From the NCBI RefSeq assembly GCF_002099195.1, contig NZ_NBYX01000014.1:156213-220212 (forward strand): a DNA stretch of 64,000 nt, in the 5' to 3' direction. The stretch is from Burkholderia puraquae (GTDB lineage Bacteria; Pseudomonadota; Gammaproteobacteria; Burkholderiales; Burkholderiaceae). The position numbers and the translations under genes are program-made. A model generated the notes under the pieces. The model was given only the letters and a program-made list of their open reading frames with translations. It was not told the DNA's origin and did not search any database. Shown here one piece after another: positions 25,552 through 33,133 of this stretch (its first letter is position 1; every line of letters starts with the position of its first letter).

Positions 25552-26940
25552 TTACTTCTTTTCCGGCAGGAACCAGTTCATCACGAGCGCGCAGATGCCG
25601 CCCGTCGCCACACCCGATTCGAGCACGTTCTTCAGCGCGTGCGGCAGGCTGTTCAGGATGTCCGGCACCTGCGACACGCCGAGGCCGAGCGCGAGCGACA
25701 CCGCGATGATCAGCAGCGCGCGACGATCGAGATGGACGCCCGCGAGGATGTTGATGCCCGATGCGGCCACCGCGCCGAACATCACCATCGCCGCGCCGCC
25801 GAGCACGGGCTCCGGCACGGCCTGCAGCACGCCGGCGACGACCGGGAACAGGCCGAGCACCACGAGCATCCCCGCGATCCAGATGCCGACGTAGCGGCTG
25901 GCGACGCCGGTGATCTGGATCACGCCGTTGTTCTGCGCGAATACCGAGCTCGGGAACGTGTTGAACACGCCGGCCAGCAGCGAGTTCGCGCCGTTGACGA
26001 GCACGCCGCCCTTGATCCGTTGCATCCATACCGGGCCTTCGACCGGCTCGTTCGAGATCTTGCTGGTGGCCGTGACGTCGCCGATCGCTTCGAGCGACGT
26101 GACGAGGTAGATGATCAGCATCGGCACGAACAGCGACCACGAGAAGCCGATGCCGAAGTGCAGCGGCGTCGGCACCTGGAACAGCGCGGCCTGGTGCATG
26201 CCGGTGAAGTCGAGGCGGCCGAGGAACGCGGCCGCGAGATAGCCGATGACGAGCGCGATGACGAGTGCGGTGCTGCGCACCCACACGACCGGCACGCGGT
26301 TCAGCAGGATGATCGTGCCGAGCACGAGGCCCGACAGCGTCAGGTTCTCCGCGCTCGCGAACGTGCCCTTGGCCATCGCGCCAAAGCCGCCGCCCATGCT
26401 GATGAGGCCGACCTTGATCAGCGTGAGGCCGATCAGCAGCACGACGATGCCGGTGACGAGCGGCGTGATCAGGCGCTTCACGAACGGCAGGATGCGCGAC
26501 ACGGCCATCTCGACGAACGACCCGGCGATCACGACACCGAAGATCGCGGCCATCACGGTTTCGACCGGCGTGCCTTGCTTGACCATCAGGCTGCCGCCGG
26601 CGATCAGCGGGCCGACGAAGTTGAAGCTCGTACCCTGGACGATCAGCAGGCCGGCGCCAAGCGGGCCGAAGCGCTTGCACTGGACGAAGGTGGCGATGCC
26701 GGAAATCACCAGCGACATCGACACGATAAGGGTCGTATCGCGGCTCGACACGCCGAGCGCCTGGCAGATCAGCAGGCCGGGCGTGACGATCGGCACGATG
26801 ATCGCCAGCAGGTGCTGCAGCGCGGCGACGAAGGCGACCATCGGCGCCGGCCGGTCGTTCGGGCCGTAGACGAGGTCGCGGGCCGAATCTGCGGCATCGG
26901 CGCCGTGGGCGGCGGGTTGGGCGGAGGAGGCGGGTTGCAT
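25552..26940 (-). CDS. NCS2-family purine permease (xanthine/urate type)
   Basis: A 462-residue inner-membrane symporter of the NCS2 (NAT) family, which imports xanthine, urate or uracil with H+. Twelve to fourteen hydrophobic segments are visible. Family marks include QHLLAIIVPIVTPGLLIC in TM1, GTSFNFVGPLIAGG in TM3, EAIGDVTATSKIS in TM8 and the NAT signature region FAQNNGVIQITGVASR. The TM8 Glu and the QNNG motif follow the XanQ/UacT purine branch rather than UraA, so xanthine or urate is the likely substrate. ATG 26940 is used; a TTG at 26958 is also in frame. Divergent neighbours do not refine the substrate. Confidence 0.87.
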   Translation of the reverse strand: MQPASSAQPAAHGADAADSARDLVYGPNDRPAPMVAFVAALQHLLAIIVPIVTPGLLICQALGVSSRDTTLIVSMSLVISGIATFVQCKRFGPLGAGLLIVQGTSFNFVGPLIAGGSLMVKQGTPVETVMAAIFGVVIAGSFVEMAVSRILPFVKRLITPLVTGIVVLLIGLTLIKVGLISMGGGFGAMAKGTFASAENLTLSGLVLGTIILLNRVPVVWVRSTALVIALVIGYLAAAFLGRLDFTGMHQAALFQVPTPLHFGIGFSWSLFVPMLIIYLVTSLEAIGDVTATSKISNEPVEGPVWMQRIKGGVLVNGANSLLAGVFNTFPSSVFAQNNGVIQITGVASRYVGIWIAGMLVVLGLFPVVAGVLQAVPEPVLGGAAMVMFGAVAASGINILAGVHLDRRALLIIAVSLALGLGVSQVPDILNSLPHALKNVLESGVATGGICALVMNWFLPEKK

Positions 26941-27092
26941 GGCGAGCGGGCCGGACAAGGTGGAAAGTGCGGCATTTTAGCCGAAGGGCCCGCCGGCGCC
27001 GCCCGGGCGCGCTGCGATAGCGGGGATTCGACGGATCGGGAAAACGGTGGCGGATCGGCGTCCGGGCTGGCTGTGACCGCTGCGCCCGTCGG

Positions 27093-28049
27093 TCAGCGGG
27101 CCTGCCGCGATGCGGCCGCGGCCGGGGTGGTGCTCGCGGCGGCGGTCGCACGGAACCCGGGCAGCTCGGGAATTTGCCGCTCCATGAACTGCAGGAACGT
27201 GCGGGTCCGGAGCGGCAGATACCGGCGCGATGCGTACACGACGTACAGTGCATGCGGCGGCACCATGTCCCACTTCGGCAGCAACCGGACGAGCTGCCCG
27301 TTGTCGATCAGGTCCTGAACGAGCCACGCGGGCCCGCTGCCCACCGCGTTCCCGGCCAGGAAGCATTCCCGCAGCGCCATCGAGCTGTTCACGCGATACC
27401 GGCCATGCACCGGAACGACGACCTGCTCGTCGCCGCGGGCGAAGGTCAGTTCGTTGCCGATGTCCGCGCGTGCGTAGCCGACATACTCGTGCTTCGCCAG
27501 GTCTTCCGGCCGGCGAAGCCTCGGTGCCTGCGACACATACTCCGGCGTGGCGACCAGCAGGCGCGGCGACGTCGCGATGTGGCGCGCCACCGCATCCGGC
27601 GGCAGCAGGTGGCCGAGGCGAATGGCGACATCGACGCCTTCTTCGACCAGGTCGATCACGCGGTCGGTCAATTGCAGCTCGACCTCGATTTCCGGCCACG
27701 CGGCGAGGAATTCAAGCACGAGCGCGTTCAGCCTCAGCTCGCCCAGCCCCAGCGGCGCATTGACGACCAGCTTGCCGACCGGCCGCACCGTCTGCCCGCG
27801 CACCTCCGCCACCGCGCTCGCGTATTCGTCGATCACGCGCTTGCAGCGATCGTAGAACCGGCGGCCTTCGTCGGTGGGCGCGAGGCTCGTGGTCGAGCGT
27901 TCGAGCAGGCGAACGCCCAGTTCCTTTTCGAACGCGGCGACGATCTTGCTGATCGTCGGCTGGCCGGTGCCTTCCTCGCGCGCGACCGCCGTGAAATTGC
28001 CGAGCTCGATGGCGCGGACGAACACGCGCATGGATCGCAGTGAATCCAT
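27093..28049 (-). CDS. LysR-family transcriptional regulator
   Basis: A 318-residue LysR protein. The N-terminal HTH covers residues 1-60 (MDSLRSMRVFVRAIELGNFT, GTGQPTISKIVAAFEKELGV); the rest is the periplasmic-binding-like effector domain (KLVVNAPLGLGE, GVDVAIRLGHL, GNAVGSGPAWLVQDLI). The C-terminal 20 residues are an Ala/Thr-rich tail. It is divergent from the SDR gene at 28153 with a 103-base shared region, the usual layout for a LysR regulator and its target. Confidence 0.9.
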   Translation of the reverse strand: MDSLRSMRVFVRAIELGNFTAVAREEGTGQPTISKIVAAFEKELGVRLLERSTTSLAPTDEGRRFYDRCKRVIDEYASAVAEVRGQTVRPVGKLVVNAPLGLGELRLNALVLEFLAAWPEIEVELQLTDRVIDLVEEGVDVAIRLGHLLPPDAVARHIATSPRLLVATPEYVSQAPRLRRPEDLAKHEYVGYARADIGNELTFARGDEQVVVPVHGRYRVNSSMALRECFLAGNAVGSGPAWLVQDLIDNGQLVRLLPKWDMVPPHALYVVYASRRYLPLRTRTFLQFMERQIPELPGFRATAAASTTPAAAASRQAR

Positions 28050-28152
28050 CTCATTCCTTTATGGCATGAACCTTATTCAAGTCTCCCACGTTCCTGTGCA
28101 ATGGAGAATGACCTAACGTTCGCGAACCTTCAATCCCTGATGAGGAACCGAC

Positions 28153-28890
28153 ATGAACGAGGCAACGCAATCTTCTGCACTGGACGGTGCGCACGTCGTG
28201 GTATTCGGCGGGAGCTCCGGAATCGGCCTCGAGGCAGCGGCCGCCGCGAAGGCGAAAGGCGCCGGCGTCACGCTGGTCGGCCGGACCCGGTCGAAGCTCG
28301 AGTCTGCCGCGCAAGCGATCGGCGGCGCGCGTGTCGCCGTGGCGGACATCGCCGACCGGCATGCGGTGCAGGCCGTATTCGACACGATCACGCGCGTCGA
28401 TCACCTGGTCGTCACGGCCGGCCGGTTCATTGCCGGCAAGCTGAACGAAACCGATCCCGATCATCTGCTCGCCGCGTTGCAGGAGCGTATTGCCGGGCCG
28501 GTCTACGCGATTCGGGCCGCGTTGCCGCTGATGCCCGCGACCGGCTCGATCGTGCTGACCGGCGGGCAACTGTCGGATCGTCCGGCCGCGCAGGGCACGT
28601 CCGTCATAGCCGCCGCCGTGCGCGGCGTCGAGGCGCTGGCGCAATCGCTCGCGCTGGAACTGAAGCCGATTCGCGTGAACGTCGTCGCGCCCGGCTTCGT
28701 CGAGACGCCGCTGTACGACGCGTTCGGCCCGGAAGCACGCGACACGATCCTCGCGGGCGCCGCGTCGGCACTGCCGGGCGGCCGTGTCGGGCGTGCCGAT
28801 GAAGTGGGGGAAGCGATCGCATTCCTGTTCGGCAACGGCTTCATGAATGGCGAGATCCTGCACATCGACGGCGGCGGCCGGCTGGTCTGA
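28153..28890 (+). CDS. SDR-family protein with an altered catalytic motif
   Basis: A 245-residue Rossmann-fold short-chain dehydrogenase. The cofactor loop is VVFGGSSGIGLEAA (in place of TGxxxGIG), with GRTRSKLES and VTAGRF for NAADPH binding. Where classical SDRs have YxxxK, this protein reads TSVIAAAVRGVEALAQSLAL, so both the Tyr and the Lys are missing (Ile and Val by alignment). The C-terminal VVAPGFVETPLYDAFG and NGEILHIDGGG are normal. It may bind a cofactor without typical oxidoreductase activity, or use other residues. GAGGA precedes ATG 28153. Probably controlled by the divergent LysR gene. Confidence 0.85.
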   Translation: MNEATQSSALDGAHVVVFGGSSGIGLEAAAAAKAKGAGVTLVGRTRSKLESAAQAIGGARVAVADIADRHAVQAVFDTITRVDHLVVTAGRFIAGKLNETDPDHLLAALQERIAGPVYAIRAALPLMPATGSIVLTGGQLSDRPAAQGTSVIAAAVRGVEALAQSLALELKPIRVNVVAPGFVETPLYDAFGPEARDTILAGAASALPGGRVGRADEVGEAIAFLFGNGFMNGEILHIDGGGRLV

Positions 28891-28898
28891 GCCGCGCG

Positions 28899-29864
28899 TC
28901 AGCCTGACGCGCGCGTACCGGTTCGGCGCGCCGGGCGGGCATCCGGATACGCGCGCTGGCAGACGGCGATGACCGCATCGCGCAGGCGGCGATGCACGGG
29001 GTCGCCGTGCATGCGCGGATGCCACAGCGCGGAAACGAGGATCTCGGGCAGGCGCACCGGAATCTCGAAGCGGCGCAGCCCGAGGGCCTCCGTGAGCCCC
29101 GGCGAGAACGCGTTGCCGAGGCTCGAGCGCGGCACGAGCGCGATCAGGTCGGTGCTGGCCGCGACCCGCATCGCATCGGGGTAGCCCGGTACGACGACGT
29201 GCACGGTGTGGCCCGAGCGGGGCCTGTCGGGCGAGTCGTCGGCCGGCCCGCCGAAATCGCCGAGCTGCGACGCGATCACGTGACGGCAGGCCGCGTAGCG
29301 CGCGGGCGTGATCCTGCCCGATGCGAACAGCGGATGCCCGGCGCGTGCCACCGCGACGTGCCAGTCGTGAAACAGCAGGCGCGTGTGCAGTTCGGGTGCA
29401 TCGTCGCCGCGTTTGCCGATTTCCAGGTCGACGGCGCCGTCGCGTAGCGCCTGCGGATCGCGGTCGGGCTTCGGGACGAAGCGGATGCGCACCTGCGGCG
29501 CGATTTCGCCGAGGGCGGCGACCACCGGGCCGGACAGCATTTCCATGAACGATGCGGCTGCGCGGAGGGTGAACGTGGACGTGTGCGTCGCCATGTCCAC
29601 GTCGGCCGTTGCCGGCTGCAGCACCGCGCGCGCATCGCTCGCGATCGCGTGCACGCGGTCGCGCAGTGCGGCTGCGTGCGGCGTCGGCACGAGCTTGCGC
29701 CCGGCGCGCACGAGCAACTGATCGCCGGTGGAGATCCGCAGCCGCGTGAGCGTGCGGCTCATCGCGGAGGTGCTCAGGCCGAGCCGGCGCGCGGCGCCGG
29801 TCACGCTGCCTTCCGACAGCAGCACGTCGAGCGCGGTGACGAGGTTCAGGTCGATGTCTTCCAT
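28899..29864 (-). CDS. LysR-family transcriptional regulator
   Basis: A LysR protein of 321 residues from ATG 29864. The HTH is MEDIDLNLVTALDVLLSEGS with AARRLGLSTSAMSRTLTRLR, a NodD/NahR-like N-terminus in which the family starts at this Met; an in-frame ATG at 29897 would add eleven residues. The effector domain has TFTLRAAASFMEMLSG and DLIALVPRSS. It is divergent from the SDR gene at 29997 and ends nine bases after the upstream SDR stop, where GCGCGTCAG forms an inverted repeat (28894-28912) that may end both transcripts. Confidence 0.88.
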   Translation of the reverse strand: MEDIDLNLVTALDVLLSEGSVTGAARRLGLSTSAMSRTLTRLRISTGDQLLVRAGRKLVPTPHAAALRDRVHAIASDARAVLQPATADVDMATHTSTFTLRAAASFMEMLSGPVVAALGEIAPQVRIRFVPKPDRDPQALRDGAVDLEIGKRGDDAPELHTRLLFHDWHVAVARAGHPLFASGRITPARYAACRHVIASQLGDFGGPADDSPDRPRSGHTVHVVVPGYPDAMRVAASTDLIALVPRSSLGNAFSPGLTEALGLRRFEIPVRLPEILVSALWHPRMHGDPVHRRLRDAVIAVCQRAYPDARPARRTGTRASG

Positions 29865-29996
29865 GGCGACAGGATACGCCTCCGCACGGTTTGGCATGGC
29901 GTTCGATGCAACTATCGATTGAGTTCAGTGCGTCTGGTGCCTGTCTGGATGCCCGCCTATAGTGGGCGCATGACGAAACCGGCAAAGGCGGACACC

Positions 29997-30713
29997 ATGC
30001 AATCGACTGAATCGAGCCAGAACGTACCCGCGATCCTGCTCGTCGCGGCCTCGCGCGGCCTCGGGCTCGCGATGGCGGAGGCATTCCTGGACCAGGGGTG
30101 GCGCGTAACGGGCACCGTGCGTGAAGGATCGGGGCACACGAAGCTGCACGACCTCGCCGGCCGGTTCGACGGCCGGCTCGACATCGAGACGCTCGACATC
30201 TGCGAGCCGGCGCAACTGGCCGCGCTGCGCGAGCGGCTGTCGGGCCGGCGCTTCGACATGCTGTTCGTGAATGCGGGAACGACGAACGAGCCAACCGAAA
30301 CGATCGGCGAAGTGACGACCGACGAATTCGTGCGCGTGATGATCACGAATGCGCTGGCGCCGATGCGCGTGATCGAGACGCTGCAGGCGCTCGTGACCGC
30401 GGACGGCCTGATCGGCGCGATGTCGTCGGGGCAGGGCAGCGTGGCGAACAACGTCGGCGGAATGCGCGAGGTCTACCGCGGCAGCAAGGCCGCGCTGAAC
30501 CAGTTCATGCGCAGTTTCGCGGCACGCCAGGCCGATACGCGGCGGGCGATGGTGCTGATGGCGCCCGGCTGGGTCCGCACGGAACTGGGCGGGCCCGATG
30601 CGCGCCTGACGATCGAGGAAAGCGTACCGAGCCTCGTCGACGTGTTGCTCGCCAAGCGTGGGCGCCCGGGGCTCGAGTATCTCGACTATCTGGGAAGGAC
30701 GGTGCCGTGGTAG
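29997..30713 (+). CDS. SDR-family oxidoreductase
   Basis: A short-chain dehydrogenase of 238 residues. The cofactor site is ILLVAASRGLGLAMAEAFL; LFVNAGTTNEP follows, and the catalytic motif YRGSK (in MREVYRGSKAALNQF) is intact; VLMAPGWVRTELGG closes the fold. This is the CsgA/sniffer-like group, mostly of unknown substrate. A TATAGT at 29958-29963 looks like the -10 box, which favours ATG 29997 (AAAGGCGG upstream) over ATG 29970. It is divergent from the LysR gene at 29864, its probable regulator. Confidence 0.85.
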   Translation: MQSTESSQNVPAILLVAASRGLGLAMAEAFLDQGWRVTGTVREGSGHTKLHDLAGRFDGRLDIETLDICEPAQLAALRERLSGRRFDMLFVNAGTTNEPTETIGEVTTDEFVRVMITNALAPMRVIETLQALVTADGLIGAMSSGQGSVANNVGGMREVYRGSKAALNQFMRSFAARQADTRRAMVLMAPGWVRTELGGPDARLTIEESVPSLVDVLLAKRGRPGLEYLDYLGRTVPW

Positions 30714-30956
30714 TCGGCGCAGCGGCGCATCGCGCGGGCAGCGGCCGATGTCGATCCGCCGTGCCGTGAACGGGGCGCGGGATCCACGATGTTTTTCGCA
30801 GCGCGGCGGCGGCGCTGCGAAGGCCGCGCCGATTCAATACAATGCGACGACCAGCCAGCGACACGGCGTTGCGCCGTCGCGTTCGAATCCTTCCGGTTCG
30901 CCGCGCATTGCGTGCGCCCCCGTCATGACTGCCCCCAGTCGAACACGGAGCGCAAC

Positions 30957-31292
30957 ATGAACGAACCCTACCTGCAGGTCATCGCGCATTTCTACGCAAA
31001 ACCCGGCAACGGCGATCGCGTGATCGAATTGCTCGCCGAGCTCGCGCCCGCGACACGCACCGAGCCGAAGAATCTCGACTACGCGTATTTCCGGTCGCCG
31101 GAAGACCCGGATCACATCGTGATCCTCGAACGCTACCGCGAAGAGGACGGCCTCGACGTGCATCGGGAAACGCCGCATTTCCAGCGGATCGGGATCGGCG
31201 CGATATTTCCGTTGCTCGATCGCCGCGACGTGTCGCGCTACATGGTGCAGCCGGACACCGGCACGGCGACGCCACCGGGAGGCACCCGATGA
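30957..31292 (+). CDS. Antibiotic biosynthesis monooxygenase (ABM) domain protein
   Basis: A 111-residue ferredoxin-like single-domain protein of the ABM/putative quinol monooxygenase family. Visible marks are LQVIAHFYAKPGNGDRVIEL, then DYAYFRSPEDPDHIVILERY and HRETPHFQRIG, in the usual order. Such proteins act as dimers on quinols or other aromatics, or detoxify reactive compounds. ACGGAG seven bases upstream supports ATG 30957. Its stop overlaps the start of the next gene (ATGA), so it is co-translated with the iron-type alcohol dehydrogenase; together they suggest an aromatic catabolic step. Confidence 0.85.
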   Translation: MNEPYLQVIAHFYAKPGNGDRVIELLAELAPATRTEPKNLDYAYFRSPEDPDHIVILERYREEDGLDVHRETPHFQRIGIGAIFPLLDRRDVSRYMVQPDTGTATPPGGTR

Positions 31293-32446
31293 ACCCGTTC
31301 CAATTCCGTACCGTTCCGACCCAGATCGTCGAATTCGGCGCCGCGCGCCGGCTCGGCGCGTTGTTGCGCGAACGCTTTCCGGCGCGCGTGCGGCTGTGCG
31401 TCGTCACCGATGCGTTCCTGCATCGCAGCGGCGTGCTCGCGCCCGCGCTGGAGAGCCTCGCCGCGCACGGCTGGCAAGTCACCGTGATCGACGACGTGAT
31501 CGCCGATCCGCCCGAGCACGTGGTGCTGGAAGCGACCGAACGGGCCGTCGCGGCCGATGCCGAGATCGTGCTCGGCCTCGGCGGCGGATCGTCGATGGAC
31601 GTCGCGAAGCTGATCGCGGTGCTCGTGCCGGGGCAGCAGGTGCTGGCCGACATGTACGGCGTCGACAAGGTCACGAGCGCGCGGCTGCCGCTCGTGCAGA
31701 TGCCGACGACGGCCGGCACGGGTTCCGAAGTGACGGCCGTGTCGATCGTTACGGTCGGCGAGGCCCGCAAGATGGGGGTCGTGTCGCCGCACCTGTTCGC
31801 GGATGTCGCGATCCTCGATGCCGAACTGACGCTCGGCCTGCCGCGCGCAGCGACGGCCGCGACGGGCATCGACGCAATGGTGCATGCGATCGAGGCCTAT
31901 ACGTCCGCGCGGCTGAAGAACCCGGTGTCCGACATGCTGGCGGTGCACGCGCTGACGCTGCTGTCGCGCAACCTGCTCGCGGCATGCGACGACGGTAGCA
32001 ACCGCGATGCGCGCGAGGCGATGCTGGTCGGCGCGATGTTCGCGGGGCAGGCGTTCGCGAATGCGCCGGTCGCGGCCGTGCATGCGCTCGCCTATCCGGT
32101 CGGCGGGATCTTCCATGTGCCGCACGGGCTGTCGAATGCGCTCGTGCTGCCGCACGTGCTGCGTTTCAACGCACCGGCCGCCGCGCCGCTGTATGCGGAA
32201 CTCGCGGCGATCGTCGCGCCGTCGGCGACGGGCAGCGACGAGGCGCGCACGCACGCGCTGATCGACGAGATCGACCGGCTGATCGTCGCGACGGGCATCC
32301 CGCGCACGCTGCGCGAGGTCGGCATCGGAGAGGGCGACCTGCCGAGGATGGCGTCGGATGCGATGCTGCAGACGCGCCTGCTCGTGAACAATCCGCGCGA
32401 GGTGACGGAGGCCGACGCGCTGGCGATCTATCGGCAGGCGTGGTGA
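31289..32446 (+). CDS. Iron-containing alcohol dehydrogenase
   Basis: A 385-residue group III (Fe-dependent) alcohol dehydrogenase or maleylacetate reductase-like enzyme. GLGGGSSMDVAKLIA binds the NAD(P)H phosphates; MPTTAGTGSEVTAVSI is the conserved central motif. Metal ligands are in GIDAMVHAIEAYTS (Asp and His) and HALAYPVGGIFHVPHG (two His). Family members reduce or oxidise alcohols and aldehydes; the partner ABM gene hints at aromatic breakdown, but the substrate is unknown. Start ATG 31289 overlaps the upstream stop. Confidence 0.9.
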   Translation: MNPFQFRTVPTQIVEFGAARRLGALLRERFPARVRLCVVTDAFLHRSGVLAPALESLAAHGWQVTVIDDVIADPPEHVVLEATERAVAADAEIVLGLGGGSSMDVAKLIAVLVPGQQVLADMYGVDKVTSARLPLVQMPTTAGTGSEVTAVSIVTVGEARKMGVVSPHLFADVAILDAELTLGLPRAATAATGIDAMVHAIEAYTSARLKNPVSDMLAVHALTLLSRNLLAACDDGSNRDAREAMLVGAMFAGQAFANAPVAAVHALAYPVGGIFHVPHGLSNALVLPHVLRFNAPAAAPLYAELAAIVAPSATGSDEARTHALIDEIDRLIVATGIPRTLREVGIGEGDLPRMASDAMLQTRLLVNNPREVTEADALAIYRQAW

Positions 32447-32507
32447 TGCGGTGGCGCTTCGACGGCAAGCAGGCGACGGCGCGCTGTCATTTGCCTGCCG
32501 CACCGCG

Positions 32508-33041
32508 TTACTTCAGGTCGCGATCCTTGCAGGTCGGCTCGAGGTCGCCGTCGAAGTATTGATACAGGTGCACGAGCAACTTGCCGTTGGCGACCTTGCG
32601 TCCGAGATAGTGCGTGCCTTCCGCCGACGTGCAGGTCGAGAACGCGAGTTGCAGGCCGCCGTCGAGTACGGCTTCCGGGCGGGCCCCCTGACGCACGAAG
32701 CGGGCGTCGCCGGCGACGCCGAAGCCGCTCGTGTCCGCCGGCACGGACTTCGGCAGCGACAGTGCATACGCGGCGATCGCACGGCCCTCGTGCCGGTCGT
32801 CGTGCAGGTTGTCGAAGATCTGATTGGCCGGCTTGCTCGCAGGCCCGGTGATCGTGGCGCAGCAGTGCGCGATGCCCTTGTCGTCGTCCGGCAGGATCTG
32901 CAGCGATGTGCCTGCCGCCAGGTGCGTATTCGGCGTGTAGTAGACACCGAACGCGACGACGCCGACCTGTTGCGCATATGACGCAATGGAGACGGAGAAT
33001 GCGGCGGCGGTCAGCAGCGGACGGAGCGAACGGATGGGCAT
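32508..33041 (-). CDS. Hypothetical secreted protein
   Basis: A 177-residue protein with a signal peptide (MPIRSLRPLLTAAAFSVSIA, cleavage near SYA-Q). The mature part begins QQVGVVAFGVYYTPNTHLAAG and contains five cysteines, including ...IAHCCATITGPASK, AFSTCTSAEG and the C-terminal PTCKDRDLK, likely forming disulfides in the periplasm. I do not recognise the family. It sits alone between the convergent alcohol dehydrogenase and the ornithine decarboxylase. Confidence 0.65.
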   Translation of the reverse strand: MPIRSLRPLLTAAAFSVSIASYAQQVGVVAFGVYYTPNTHLAAGTSLQILPDDDKGIAHCCATITGPASKPANQIFDNLHDDRHEGRAIAAYALSLPKSVPADTSGFGVAGDARFVRQGARPEAVLDGGLQLAFSTCTSAEGTHYLGRKVANGKLLVHLYQYFDGDLEPTCKDRDLK

Positions 33042-33133
33042 GATGGCGGCGATGATACACGCCGGCTGCGTGCTCGACGAGGAGCGCGCATCGGCGCATT
33101 CACGATGCACGGGCCATGCCGCCACCGGCCGGC

